A stretch of 64,000 nucleotides of DNA from Thermoplasmata archaeon (GTDB lineage Archaea > Thermoplasmatota > Thermoplasmata > Lutacidiplasmatales > UBA184): contig JAKAVQ010000008.1 in assembly GCA_021817245.1 (NCBI GenBank), positions 1 through 64,000 on the forward strand. Reading direction: 5' to 3'. Below, in pieces: positions 50,993-58,971 of the stretch. A program made the translations under genes and the position numbers. Under the pieces are notes generated by a model that was given only the letters and a program-made list of their open reading frames with translations, was not told the origin of the DNA and did not search any database. Numbering within the stretch: position 1 is the stretch's first letter; each line of letters starts with the position of its first letter.

Positions 50993-53900
50993 GTGAACGA
51001 GGTGGCCCGCGTCGTGTACCGCGTGGCCCTCTGGGCGCTGGTCGTGGTCGTGCTCGCGAGCACGTTGACCACGTTGCCGGGCGTCCTTGGGGCCTCCCCG
51101 AGCTATACGTTGACCGGTATCGTCGCCCAGCCCGGAGGGGCGCCTGTCCCCAACGGCGTGCAGGTCGATCTGGTCTCTCGGGCGACCGGAACGGTCTACA
51201 CGACCACGACGTTCGGGAACGGCGGCCAGTTCACCTTCACGAGCACGAGCACTTCGGGTGCGCTCGGTCCCGGCTACTGGGGCCTTTGGGTGCCTCCGCA
51301 GGGGAACCAGTCGTTCGCCGGCTGCTCGCCGTGCGCGATCCTGCCGCAGTCCCAGGACCCGGTCTTCAACTTCTTCAGCGCGAGCCAGCTCACCAGCCCG
51401 ACGTTCTCTGCCAGCATCAACAACACCCAGGCGCTCGGGTATCCCGCGACCCTCTCGGGGACCGTGAACTACGAGGGAAGCCCGGCGCTCGGAGCCACCG
51501 TCCGCCTGCTCGCCCCGGTCTACAACGACTTCGTCCTCTCCGTCACCAAGAGCAACGCGACCACCGGCGCCTACAGCCTGAAGGTCCCGAAGGGGACCTG
51601 GGTCCTGCAGTCGACGCTGCCCGGGCCCGCCCCCCAGTACCAGAACGAGACCCAGGTGACGATCTCGAGCCCGACGCCGCCCGCCGTGAACCCGGATATC
51701 CTGAGCTACCTGATCTCGGGAGCGATGGAGACCACCTCCGGGAGCCGGGTGCTGAGCCCCGGGAACGCCACGCTCTTCGACGCGACGAACGGCTACCTCT
51801 ATTCCATGGCGACGCCCTCGGGAGGGTACTACCAGCTCGGGACGTACCCGAACTTCGCGACGAACGCGGCGCAGACGTTCAACGTGGTCCTTTCCGCCGC
51901 CGGCTACTCCACGCGGAACTTCACGCACAGCGTCGCCAGCGGGTCGGGACCGTTCACGCAGAACCTCGAGCTCCCGACCGTCACGCCGGGCCAGCTCGGG
52001 GTCTACAACACGACCCTCGACTTCTCGGGCATTAACGTCCAGACGGGGAAGGGGAGCCTGGTCGTGCAGACGATCGCTCAGCTCGGCAACGACTCGACGT
52101 TCCCGAACCTCCCCAATGCGACCGTCGGTCAGCTCTGGGGCCAGCTCGGCCTCGACTTCGCGCACTCGCTCACGTTCCCGAGCTCCGACCTCGGCGCGAT
52201 CTACGCGTGGGAGAACTCCACCGGTCCGTTCTTCCCAGCCTTCCAGGCGGGAACCGCGGTCAACGGTACCCCGTTCTTCGGCCCGACCTCCCGCCAGAAC
52301 CTCTCGTCGGCGTCGTCGACCTGCAGCGGCAACTGCGACCTCACCAGCCCCGCGACGCTGTCGTTCTCCTGGTCGGAGACCTACGGACTCAACGGCACGC
52401 TGGCGAAGAACAGCTCGTCGTACACGATCTCGTTCAACTTCCGGCACCCCACGAGCAACGGAGACGTCTACAACTACACGCTCGTTCTTCCGGCGGGCTT
52501 CGTTCTAAAGGCCGGCTCCGCCGTTCCGGCGGACTCCCGACTCTCCCCGGCCGGAGCGAACGACACGTGGACCCGCTTCACGCTCTCGGCACTTCCGAGC
52601 GCGACCGCCGGCGGCTCTGCGTCCTTCACGATCGTGAAGTACGCGGCCCTGACCGCGCTCGTCAACGCCACCGTGAGCGACTTCACGTTCTCGAACCACA
52701 ACGTGTTCGACTCGACGAACGGGAACTACACGGTCCAGGTCGGCGTCAACCAGAACGTGACGTTCAGTGCGCTGAACTCGCTCTACCCGGCCGGCACGAA
52801 CGGCACCCGGTTTGCCTGGACCTTCGGGGACGGGACGAGTGCGACCACGAGCACCCCGACCGTCAACCACACCTACACGTCGGCGAGCGGATCCGTGCCG
52901 AACTCGAGCCCCTACACGGGGACGCTGACGGTCACGAGCTCGGGCGGGCTCACGAACGCCACGACCTTCCACGTCTGGGTCGGCTCCGGTCCCGTCACCG
53001 CGGGCCTCGCGAATAACGCGACCGCGGCGCAGGTGCGCACCGCCGGCAGCACGACGTACCTCTTCGTCGACTGGGGGACGACGCTGCAGTTCAACGCCAC
53101 ACCGAGCTCCGCGAAGATCACGCCGACGGCGCCGATCCCGGGGAACATCTCGGTCGCCTCGTACTCGCTCACGAGCTCGGGCGGCTTCCAGCAGACGGCG
53201 AACTTCTCGGCCTCGCAGGGCAGCTCGTACGTACCGTTCTCCAACTGGAGCGTCCAGTTCCTCGGCGCGGGGTCGTACCTCTCGAGCGGGAACGTCAACG
53301 GGACGGCGGTCCCGTTCAAGGGCTGGCAGTACACCCTCACGCTGACCGTCTGGTCGGCCACGGGGCAGTCGGCGTCCACCCGGCTCACGGTCCTGGTCAA
53401 CGACACGGAGAAGCCGGTCTCGGCGTTCCAGGTCCTCAACTCGGCGGGCCAGCCGATCTCGGGGAAGGGGATCATCGCGCTGTCGAATCTCTCGGCGCTC
53501 GTCCAATTGAACGGTGCGAACGCGACGGACCCGCACAACGGATCGATCGCCCACTACTACTGGCTGATCACGAACTCGGCGATCTCGACGGTCCACCTGG
53601 GGTTCAATGCCTCGACGGTCCGGCCGTACCCGAGCGCTTGGCTCGCGGTGTCCGCGACGGCCTACACGGTGAACCTGACCGTCACCGATCTCAACGGCAA
53701 CACCGGCTACGCGACCCAGTCGCTCACCGTCTCGGCGAACACGACCACCACCCCGGTGATGTCGGCGACGAACCTCACCGCGCCCTCCAAGCTCACCGCG
53801 GGCACGTCGTACACCATCTGGGTGAACGTCACGACCGGGGTCGGGACGAAGTCGGTCGCGAGCAACGTTCAGGTCGCGTTCTACACGACGAGCCCCGGCG

Positions 53901-54349
53901 GGACGAGCCGCAGCTACATCGCGGGGACCCCCGGCTCGGTGAAGTTCTATAACTACACCTCGCCCGGCGTGGTGAACACGGTCGCGATGGCGACGGGCAC
54001 GCTCGCGAGCCTGCCGTACAATCAGACGGTCCGGGCAGTCATCACGTGGTCGCCGGTCGCAACCGGGAACTTCGTGCTCTACGCGAACATCTCGGCGGCG
54101 AACCAGTTCACGGGGACGTCCACGTCGAACCTCGCGTCCACATCGATCACCGTGAGCCCGAACCCGACCACGCAGCTCCTGGAGTACGTCGCGATCGGGG
54201 TCGCCGTCGTCGTGGTGCTGGGTCTGATCATCGTCTACTATCGCCGCCGCTCGCGCCGCACCAGTACGCCGCGCTCGTCGGGCCGATCGGGCCTCGAGCG
54301 AGGCGGCGGGAAGCGCCCGAGCGAGGACGCGGACGAAGACGACGAGTAG
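50993..54349 (+). CDS. Giant secreted surface protein with PKD-like domain and C-terminal anchor
   Basis: A 1,118-residue exported protein. A signal peptide is seen at residues 1-34 (VALWALVVVVLAS core). Ser/Thr/Asn-rich beta domains follow with about 40 N-x-S/T glycosylation sequons. A carboxypeptidase-regulatory-like fold (TLTGIVAQPGGAPVPNGVQV) begins the mature part, and a PKD-type module sits near residue 605 (FAWTFGDGTSA). A transmembrane helix near residues 1065-1085 (VAIGVAVVVVLGLIIVYY) is followed by a basic then acidic cytoplasmic tail. It may be an S-layer or pili-like cell-wall protein. GCTATAAG (50930-50937) and a GGAG site precede the GTG start. Base use is less GC-biased than the neighbours, as expected from Asn/Thr richness. 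Confidence 0.8.
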   Translation: MNEVARVVYRVALWALVVVVLASTLTTLPGVLGASPSYTLTGIVAQPGGAPVPNGVQVDLVSRATGTVYTTTTFGNGGQFTFTSTSTSGALGPGYWGLWVPPQGNQSFAGCSPCAILPQSQDPVFNFFSASQLTSPTFSASINNTQALGYPATLSGTVNYEGSPALGATVRLLAPVYNDFVLSVTKSNATTGAYSLKVPKGTWVLQSTLPGPAPQYQNETQVTISSPTPPAVNPDILSYLISGAMETTSGSRVLSPGNATLFDATNGYLYSMATPSGGYYQLGTYPNFATNAAQTFNVVLSAAGYSTRNFTHSVASGSGPFTQNLELPTVTPGQLGVYNTTLDFSGINVQTGKGSLVVQTIAQLGNDSTFPNLPNATVGQLWGQLGLDFAHSLTFPSSDLGAIYAWENSTGPFFPAFQAGTAVNGTPFFGPTSRQNLSSASSTCSGNCDLTSPATLSFSWSETYGLNGTLAKNSSSYTISFNFRHPTSNGDVYNYTLVLPAGFVLKAGSAVPADSRLSPAGANDTWTRFTLSALPSATAGGSASFTIVKYAALTALVNATVSDFTFSNHNVFDSTNGNYTVQVGVNQNVTFSALNSLYPAGTNGTRFAWTFGDGTSATTSTPTVNHTYTSASGSVPNSSPYTGTLTVTSSGGLTNATTFHVWVGSGPVTAGLANNATAAQVRTAGSTTYLFVDWGTTLQFNATPSSAKITPTAPIPGNISVASYSLTSSGGFQQTANFSASQGSSYVPFSNWSVQFLGAGSYLSSGNVNGTAVPFKGWQYTLTLTVWSATGQSASTRLTVLVNDTEKPVSAFQVLNSAGQPISGKGIIALSNLSALVQLNGANATDPHNGSIAHYYWLITNSAISTVHLGFNASTVRPYPSAWLAVSATAYTVNLTVTDLNGNTGYATQSLTVSANTTTTPVMSATNLTAPSKLTAGTSYTIWVNVTTGVGTKSVASNVQVAFYTTSPGGTSRSYIAGTPGSVKFYNYTSPGVVNTVAMATGTLASLPYNQTVRAVITWSPVATGNFVLYANISAANQFTGTSTSNLASTSITVSPNPTTQLLEYVAIGVAVVVVLGLIIVYYRRRSRRTSTPRSSGRSGLERGGGKRPSEDADEDDE

Positions 54350-54544
54350 GGCCGAGGGCGCCGCTCGCTCGCCGAACCCCTTCCGGGCCTTCTTTTCTGC
54401 GTAGAGGACTCCCCGGGCAGCCCCGGCACCGTACGGCGTCCGGGAGGCCACCCGGTGCATGCAGTGGGGCCGCGGGGCTGTGCTCGGGGGATCGAGAGCT
54501 ACGCCCGCGCCCGGAGGTCCGACCGCGAGCGCCGGTTCCGCGGC
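54350..54544. other. Intergenic region without a recognised gene
   Basis: A 195-nt gap between convergent genes. A pyrimidine run CCTTCTTTTCTG near 54382-54395 could be the U-tract terminator of the surface-protein gene. The rest is GC-rich with short inverted repeats but no tRNA or convincing protein. rpoK, often found after rpoN, was looked for and not seen. Confidence 0.4.
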
Positions 54545-54742
54545 TCAGCCGTACGGACCGACCTCGTCCAAGAGGTCGACGTGAGTCAGCAGCATGCGTC
54601 GACAGCAGTACCGTTGCAGGCCGAGCGCGTCGAGGACCGCCCCCGCGGGCTCGCCCCGCGCGGTGCGCTCCCGGAACTCGTCCCAGTGCTGGCCGATCAC
54701 GGCGCCGCAGGTAAAGCAGCGCACGGGCACCATCATCGTCAT
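54545..54742 (-). CDS. rpoN: DNA-directed RNA polymerase subunit N
   Basis: A 65-residue Rpo10/RpoN. The zinc site is [11 protein letters not shown] with [15 protein letters not shown], the normal CxxC...CC arrangement. Start at ATG 54742; two further Met codons follow at once, so MVPVRCFTC is also possible. It is the last gene of the rpl18e-rpl13-rps9-rpoN operon, the standard archaeal order, 29 nt after rps9. Confidence 0.95.
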   Translation of the reverse strand: MTMMVPVRCFTCGAVIGQHWDEFRERTARGEPAGAVLDALGLQRYCCRRMLLTHVDLLDEVGPYG

Positions 54743-54771
54743 GGCTCAGTTGCTCCCCCGGACCGTCCGCC

Positions 54772-55179
54772 TCAGCGGTACGACTTCTGGCGGCGCTTGC
54801 GCGCCCCCCGGCCACCCGGCCGCTTCGGCAGCTTGCGGCGCGGGTCGTTCACGACGAGCGAACGGTCGTAGTGCTTGAACTGCATGCGGAGCGAGTCGTC
54901 CTTCAGCCACGCGAGCAGCCCCCGGGCGACCGCGGTGCGGGCCGCCGAGGCCTGTCCCACGATGCCGCCGCCCTGGGCGCGCACCGAGATGTCGAGTCCC
55001 CGCGCGCGCTCCCCGACCATGAGGAGCGGCTCCTGGATCTTCTGGCGGACCAGTTCGGGCTCGACGAGCTCGAGCGGTCGGTCGTTGAAGCGGACCAGCC
55101 CGATCCCCTTGCGCACCGCCGCCCGGGCGACCGCCGCCTTTCGCTTGCCGGTGGCGAGGACCACGACCGGTCCCTTCAT
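54772..55179 (-). CDS. rps9: 30S ribosomal protein S9
   Basis: A 135-residue uS9. Signature ATGKRKAAVARAAVRKG at the N-terminus, GGGIVGQASAARTAVARGLL in the centre, and the basic tail DPRRKLPKRPGGRGARKRRQ ending KSYR, which reaches the tRNA in the P site. The ATG overlaps the rpl13 stop by 4 nt. Complete. Confidence 0.96.
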   Translation of the reverse strand: MKGPVVVLATGKRKAAVARAAVRKGIGLVRFNDRPLELVEPELVRQKIQEPLLMVGERARGLDISVRAQGGGIVGQASAARTAVARGLLAWLKDDSLRMQFKHYDRSLVVNDPRRKLPKRPGGRGARKRRQKSYR

Positions 55180-55634
55180 ACCCGGGCTCCGAGCAGGCGG
55201 GTGACCGCTTCAAGGGTGATCGGGGGGCGGATGGTCGGTCGGGGCTTCGCGGTGGCGAGGGTCTCCGCCGAGCTCGCCTGGTAGCGCGGCGGCACGCCGA
55301 TGTGGACCTCGAGCCGAGCGAACGCGACCTTTCCGCGGGTCTTCAGGTGCGGGAGCATGCCCCGCACGGTCCGGCGGAAGATGCGGTCCGGGTACCGCGG
55401 AAAGTGCGGCCCGGTGCGCTTCGACCCGCGGGCGCGGGCTTCCGTGTAGTGCGCGATGACGTGCGCGCGGCTACCGGTCACGACGCTCTTCTCGGCGTTC
55501 ACCACCACGATCGACTCTCCCTCGAGGAGACGCCGCGCGATCAGGCTCGCCGCGCGGCCCAGCACGAGCCCGCTGGCATCGATGACCGTGGCGGGAGCGG
55601 GGGTTTCAGCCAAGGAGACGCACCCCCGCCCCAT
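55176..55634 (-). CDS. rpl13: 50S ribosomal protein L13
   Basis: A uL13 protein. ATVIDASGLVLGRAASLIAR is the conserved start of the domain, with SIVVVNAEKSVVTGS, RRTVRGMLPHLKTRGKVAFA and LEVHIGVPPRY following. The ATG at 55634 gives 152 residues and a 29-nt overlap with rpl18e. A TTG at 55613 (145 residues, MAETPAPATVIDASG) overlaps by only 8 nt and is closer to family length, so it may be the true start. Confidence 0.94.
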   Translation of the reverse strand: MGRGCVSLAETPAPATVIDASGLVLGRAASLIARRLLEGESIVVVNAEKSVVTGSRAHVIAHYTEARARGSKRTGPHFPRYPDRIFRRTVRGMLPHLKTRGKVAFARLEVHIGVPPRYQASSAETLATAKPRPTIRPPITLEAVTRLLGARV

Positions 55635-55971
55635 CGGGCCGGGACTTCATGAGCTCGCCGAGCGAGAGCGCCGAACCGCCCGCGGCGACGACCTTGGAAC
55701 GGGCATCGGCCGAGTACGCGAACGCCGCAACGGTGATCCGCTTCGACAGCGAGCCCGCCGCGAGCAGCTTACCGGGCACGATGACGGTCTCCTCGGGCGA
55801 CGCGACCCGGTCCAGCCGGCCCACGTTCACCGGGATCGTCTGGTGCCGGGGCCGCTCCAGTCGGTCGGCGACGGCCGACCAGATCGGGGCATGCTGGGTC
55901 CGGGCCGTGCGCCGGAGGTCACCGACGAGGCGGACCAGCTCGGAGTTCTGTTTGCGAACGGGGCGAGGCAT
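55606..55971 (-). CDS. rpl18e: 50S ribosomal protein L18e
   Basis: A 121-residue L18e (eL18). The N-terminus MPRPVRKQNSELVRLVGDLR is archaeal, followed by APIWSAVADRLERPRHQTIP and VNVGRLDRVASPEETVIVPG. It starts the ribosomal operon; CTTATATC (56000-56007) is about 30 nt before the ATG. Confidence 0.93.
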   Translation of the reverse strand: MPRPVRKQNSELVRLVGDLRRTARTQHAPIWSAVADRLERPRHQTIPVNVGRLDRVASPEETVIVPGKLLAAGSLSKRITVAAFAYSADARSKVVAAGGSALSLGELMKSRPDGAGVRLLG

Positions 55972-55999
55972 GGGCGGGACGCCTCCGACCCGGGTGCCT

Positions 56000-56101
56000 G
56001 ATATAAGCGTTGCCCGCCCGGCCGCGGAGCGTGCGGTGGTCGTCCGGCTCGCCGGTGCACAACGGGATTCGACGCTTCCTCTTCTCGCCAACGGTTAAAT
56101 A
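56000..56101. promoter_or_regulatory. Divergent promoters: rpl18e operon and PRC-barrel gene
   Basis: CTTATATC (56000-56007, minus) serves rpl18e. GTTAAATA (56094-56101, plus) serves the PRC-barrel gene with a predicted leader of about 10-15 nt. The 164-nt intergenic region holds nothing else recognisable. Confidence 0.65.
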
Positions 56102-56135
56102 CGGCCCCCCGCCATCCGCGCTCGAGGCCCTCCCC

Positions 56136-56378
56136 ATGCGCAAGTTCCTCACCGAACTCCGAGGAAAGACCGTGATGACGAACGATGGACAGATCCTCGG
56201 ACTGATCGACAATTTCGTCGTGGACACGCTCACCGGCGGCATTGCCCACGTGCTCGTGACCCCGAGTGAGGACGTGGAGCAGCGCCTGTTCCAGAGCGAT
56301 GCGTCGGGCCGCCTCGTGCTCCCCTTCAAGAGCATGCGCGCGGTGAAGGACGTCGTCGTGATGGACATTGGGAAGTGA
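56136..56378 (+). CDS. PRC-barrel domain protein
   Basis: An 80-residue single PRC-barrel: MRKFLTELRGKTVMTNDGQI, LGLIDNFVVDTLTGGIAHVL, then LVLPFKSMRAVKDVVVMDIG. Stand-alone archaeal PRC-barrels such as the CdpB proteins of haloarchaea work with SepF/FtsZ in cell division; others modulate RNA or photosynthetic proteins. No ftsZ or sepF is nearby, so a division role is only a suggestion. It overlaps the GT2 gene start by 11 nt. Confidence 0.85.
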   Translation: MRKFLTELRGKTVMTNDGQILGLIDNFVVDTLTGGIAHVLVTPSEDVEQRLFQSDASGRLVLPFKSMRAVKDVVVMDIGK

Positions 56379-57219
56379 GTCGCGCGACGGCGGCCTGATC
56401 TCGATCGTCACCACCGTCCGCAACGAGGAGAGCCACCTCGCGCAGTTCCTCGACAGCCTCCTGGCCCAGGAGGGGCCGCTCGAGATCGTCCTGGTCGACG
56501 CCGAGAGCCGGGACCGCACGTACGAAATCGCCCTCGAGTACGCCGCCCGGCACCCGGGGGTCGTCCGCGTCGTCCGTAGGGCGTGCTCGCGGGGACTGGG
56601 GCGCAATCTCGGGGCTCGGGAAGCGCGCGGAGCGCACCTCGCGTTCATCGACGGCGACTGCTTCGCGGACTCGAACTGGTTGCGCCGGATCCGCGACGGA
56701 CTCGCCACGGCACCGGTCGTCGCCGGGCAGACCATCAACGTGGGGAAGCCCCGCTACGGACAGCTCGAGCGGGTAGAGCTGTTCCAAAGCGGCTACGATG
56801 TGACCTACCCGTCGTGCAACCTCGCCTACCGCCGGTCGCTGTTCGATGCGCTCGGAGGCTTCGACCCGCGCTTCATCACGGCGGAGGACATCGACCTCAA
56901 TCTCAGAGCGGTGCGCTCCGGAGCGTCCATCCTCTACGCTCCCGGGGCCGTCGTCTACCACCATATGCGGACCACCTTCGTGCGCTTTCTCTACCAGGCG
57001 TTCTGGAACGGCTACGGGCGTAAGCAGCTCACGGAGAAGCAGGGAAGCCTCTGGGGGCGGTACCGGGTCCGACGGCTGATCTCCGGCCAGCGCGGAGCGA
57101 TCGCGTGGGCGCGGCTCTTCGCCGCGATGGCCGGCTACGGCGCTCGCGTGCTGACGGGGTCGAGCCGTCGGCTCGGCCTTCGCGAGCCCGGAAGCGGACC
57201 TCCCTTCACGGGAGGATAG
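56368..57219 (+). CDS. Family 2 glycosyltransferase
   Basis: A 283-residue GT-A enzyme. Nucleotide binding LISIVTTVRNEESHLAQFLD at the N-terminus, DAESRDRTYEIALEYAA, the DxD-like HLAFIDGDCFADSNWL, and the acceptor/catalytic TAEDIDLNLRAVRSG are all present. There is no convincing N-terminal membrane helix; a moderately hydrophobic stretch lies near residue 255 (AWARLFAAMAGYGARVL). The TTG at 56368 is the only start that keeps the whole domain; a later in-frame start would delete the first strand. It overlaps the PRC-barrel gene and is probably co-translated. Confidence 0.82.
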   Translation: MGSESRDGGLISIVTTVRNEESHLAQFLDSLLAQEGPLEIVLVDAESRDRTYEIALEYAARHPGVVRVVRRACSRGLGRNLGAREARGAHLAFIDGDCFADSNWLRRIRDGLATAPVVAGQTINVGKPRYGQLERVELFQSGYDVTYPSCNLAYRRSLFDALGGFDPRFITAEDIDLNLRAVRSGASILYAPGAVVYHHMRTTFVRFLYQAFWNGYGRKQLTEKQGSLWGRYRVRRLISGQRGAIAWARLFAAMAGYGARVLTGSSRRLGLREPGSGPPFTGG

Positions 57220-57265
57220 CGAGATCCTCCACCGCCCCGTACGCCGGGGCCCCGGAGGCGTGCGG

Positions 57266-57625
57266 TCAGTTCGCCTTCAGGAGATCGGCGACCTTCACGA
57301 CCTCAACCAGGACCTTGGAAAGGTCCGCGGTCTGGTCGACGACCGCCACGAGCAGCGCCTTCTTGCCGCTCCCCACGATGATCGTCTTCGAGTCGTTGCC
57401 TTCGATCACGATCCGCTCGGGCGGGGCCCGGTTGAGCTCGGTGTTGGCCGTCGCGGCCGCACCGAGGATGGTCGCGCACATGATCGCGAACGTCTCCGTG
57501 TAGACCCCTGCCGGCACGTCCGCATAGAGCACGAGGCCGTCGCGCGAGACGAGCGCCGTCGCGATGCCCGCGATGCGGGTCTTCAGGTCCTTGACCACTG
57601 CGCCCACGTTCCCGGTAGCCATCAT
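57266..57625 (-). CDS. Roadblock/LC7 domain protein
   Basis: A 119-residue Roadblock fold. GNVGAVVKDLKTRIAGIATA is the first helix, followed by LVSRDGLVLYADVPAG, the helix TFAIMCATILGAAATANTEL and the strand/helix end KALLVAVVDQTADLSKVLVE. Such proteins dimerise and regulate small GTPases (MglB-like) or signalling complexes. It lies 16 nt after the V4R gene, so the two form an operon. No GTPase gene is adjacent. Confidence 0.85.
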   Translation of the reverse strand: MMATGNVGAVVKDLKTRIAGIATALVSRDGLVLYADVPAGVYTETFAIMCATILGAAATANTELNRAPPERIVIEGNDSKTIIVGSGKKALLVAVVDQTADLSKVLVEVVKVADLLKAN

Positions 57626-57641
57626 TTCCGTTACGCCCCGA

Positions 57642-58043
57642 TCACATCTCTTCGATATGGAAACGGCACTCGGGGTGCCCGGTACTCGCGCACATCTCTT
57701 CCGTACACTTAACGCGGCCCCCCTTAAAACGTTCGTAGAACTCGCGGAGCATCCCCCGCAGCCGGTGGCACGTCGGAATATCGCTGGGAGCGACCTCGAT
57801 CGATCCCTTCGCGACGACCTCGTGCTCGCTGAAGCGGATCTCCTCGACCCAACCCCGCTCCTGCAAGAGGTGCCCCGCCCGCTCGAAGAACCGGCTCCGG
57901 TCCTTGAGGGCCTCCTCGGCCATCGCCGAGCCGATCACGGAACCTTCCTTGAAGAACAGTCCGTGGCAGGCGTGGGACATGACGCCCTCGTAGAGCTCCT
58001 TGATCTGCCGGAGCTCGCCCTGGTCGATCTTGACCGATCGCAT
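57642..58043 (-). CDS. V4R (4-vinyl reductase) domain sensor protein
   Basis: A 133-residue V4R-domain protein. The helices QGELRQIKELYEGVMSHACH and the terminal KCTEEMCASTGHPECRFHIE, with Cys/His spacing typical of V4R metal or ligand sites, support the call. V4R domains bind small hydrophobic ligands and are often coupled to signalling output. CTTATAAT (58070-58077) is 27 nt before the ATG, so the mRNA is probably leaderless. It is transcribed with the Roadblock gene. Confidence 0.82.
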   Translation of the reverse strand: MRSVKIDQGELRQIKELYEGVMSHACHGLFFKEGSVIGSAMAEEALKDRSRFFERAGHLLQERGWVEEIRFSEHEVVAKGSIEVAPSDIPTCHRLRGMLREFYERFKGGRVKCTEEMCASTGHPECRFHIEEM

Positions 58044-58167
58044 GGACCGCGCGGTGCACCGCGGTACCGATTATAAGATATTGGTCGCGCGGGCCGAGGA
58101 TACCGTGCGGGCGGCGGCCGGCCTCGCGGTCCTTCCTCGCCCGGCGGAGCGGCCCCGAGGGGTCCGA

Positions 58168-58956
58168 TCAGGATTCGGGGGCCCCGGGCGCCGCCTCGGC
58201 GGGCCCCTCATCGTCACCGGTGCTCGAGCTCATCGCTCCGCCCCCGGCGAACGTCGCTTCGAGAGCGTCCAGCGTGGTCATCCGTCCGGAGAGCACCTTC
58301 GGCCATGCCTCGCGGCGATCGAGGAGCACCGCGGGAAGCCCGGCGCGGGCGGCCGCCCGTACGTCGCTCCAGAACAGGTCGCCGACGAACGCGCAGCGGC
58401 TCGCCTTAACGCCGAGCCGCTCGGCGGCGGCCCGGAAGGCCGCCCGGTCGGGAACGAGCGGGGAGCCCGGGTCACCGGCCGCGAGCAAGAGCCGCTCCTC
58501 CAGCCCCGTTCGGTGGAGCAGCCATCGGGCCGACTCGGCGGGCAACGGGGTGACGATGCCCATGGCGAGCCCGAGGGCGCGGAGTCGGTCGAGCGCCGGC
58601 GCCACGTCCGGGTAACGCTCGACGTCGCCCGCGGGGCGGAGGATCCGCCGCACGACCGCCTCGGTCTCGGGGGCGGGCAGCGGGTGCCCCGCGATCGTCC
58701 AGAGCGTCTCGGCAAGATGCTCCCGCAGGGCGCCAAGGTCGGCCACGGGCGCCTTGCCCGTGAGCCCCAGCCAGCGGCGGCGGTCCCAGGCCCGGAGGGC
58801 GCGGCGCACCGCCGCGCGGACCTTTCGCTCGCCGAGGACCGGCCCCTGCGGCCGCCAAGCCCACTGCCACAGGCCGGGGGTGTGGAACGGGACGAGCACG
58901 TCGTCGAGGTCGAACAGGACCGCCTCGACCTCGCCCGCGCCGAACCGGAGCGTCAT
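58168..58956 (-). CDS. HAD-superfamily hydrolase (second)
   Basis: A 262-residue HAD protein. Motif I is LFDLDDVLVPFH with the usual DxD at residues 16 and 18. Motif II is GIVTPLPAESARWLL (Thr), motif III is unclear (an Arg/Asp segment DRAAFRAAAERLG), and motif IV is FVGDLFWSDVRAAARAG. A 25-residue Gly/Ser/Ala-rich tail follows the domain. It begins 15 nt after the coiled-coil gene, with which it forms an operon. The substrate is unknown. Confidence 0.82.
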   Translation of the reverse strand: MTLRFGAGEVEAVLFDLDDVLVPFHTPGLWQWAWRPQGPVLGERKVRAAVRRALRAWDRRRWLGLTGKAPVADLGALREHLAETLWTIAGHPLPAPETEAVVRRILRPAGDVERYPDVAPALDRLRALGLAMGIVTPLPAESARWLLHRTGLEERLLLAAGDPGSPLVPDRAAFRAAAERLGVKASRCAFVGDLFWSDVRAAARAGLPAVLLDRREAWPKVLSGRMTTLDALEATFAGGGAMSSSTGDDEGPAEAAPGAPES

Positions 58957-58971
58957 GACCCCTCGACGCGC

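Noticed and set aside
54400-54544. Possible structured RNA (SRP RNA, RNase P RNA or a tRNA with introns) in the gap after the surface-protein gene
   Set aside because: Conserved cores of those RNAs and a tRNA T-arm were not found; short GC-rich inverted repeats are expected at this base composition.
26344-56064. The 12-mer GTGCACAACGGG occurring upstream of two genes (near 26344 and 56055)
   Set aside because: Many 12-mers are expected to repeat by chance in 64 kb, and the two positions relative to TATA boxes differ.
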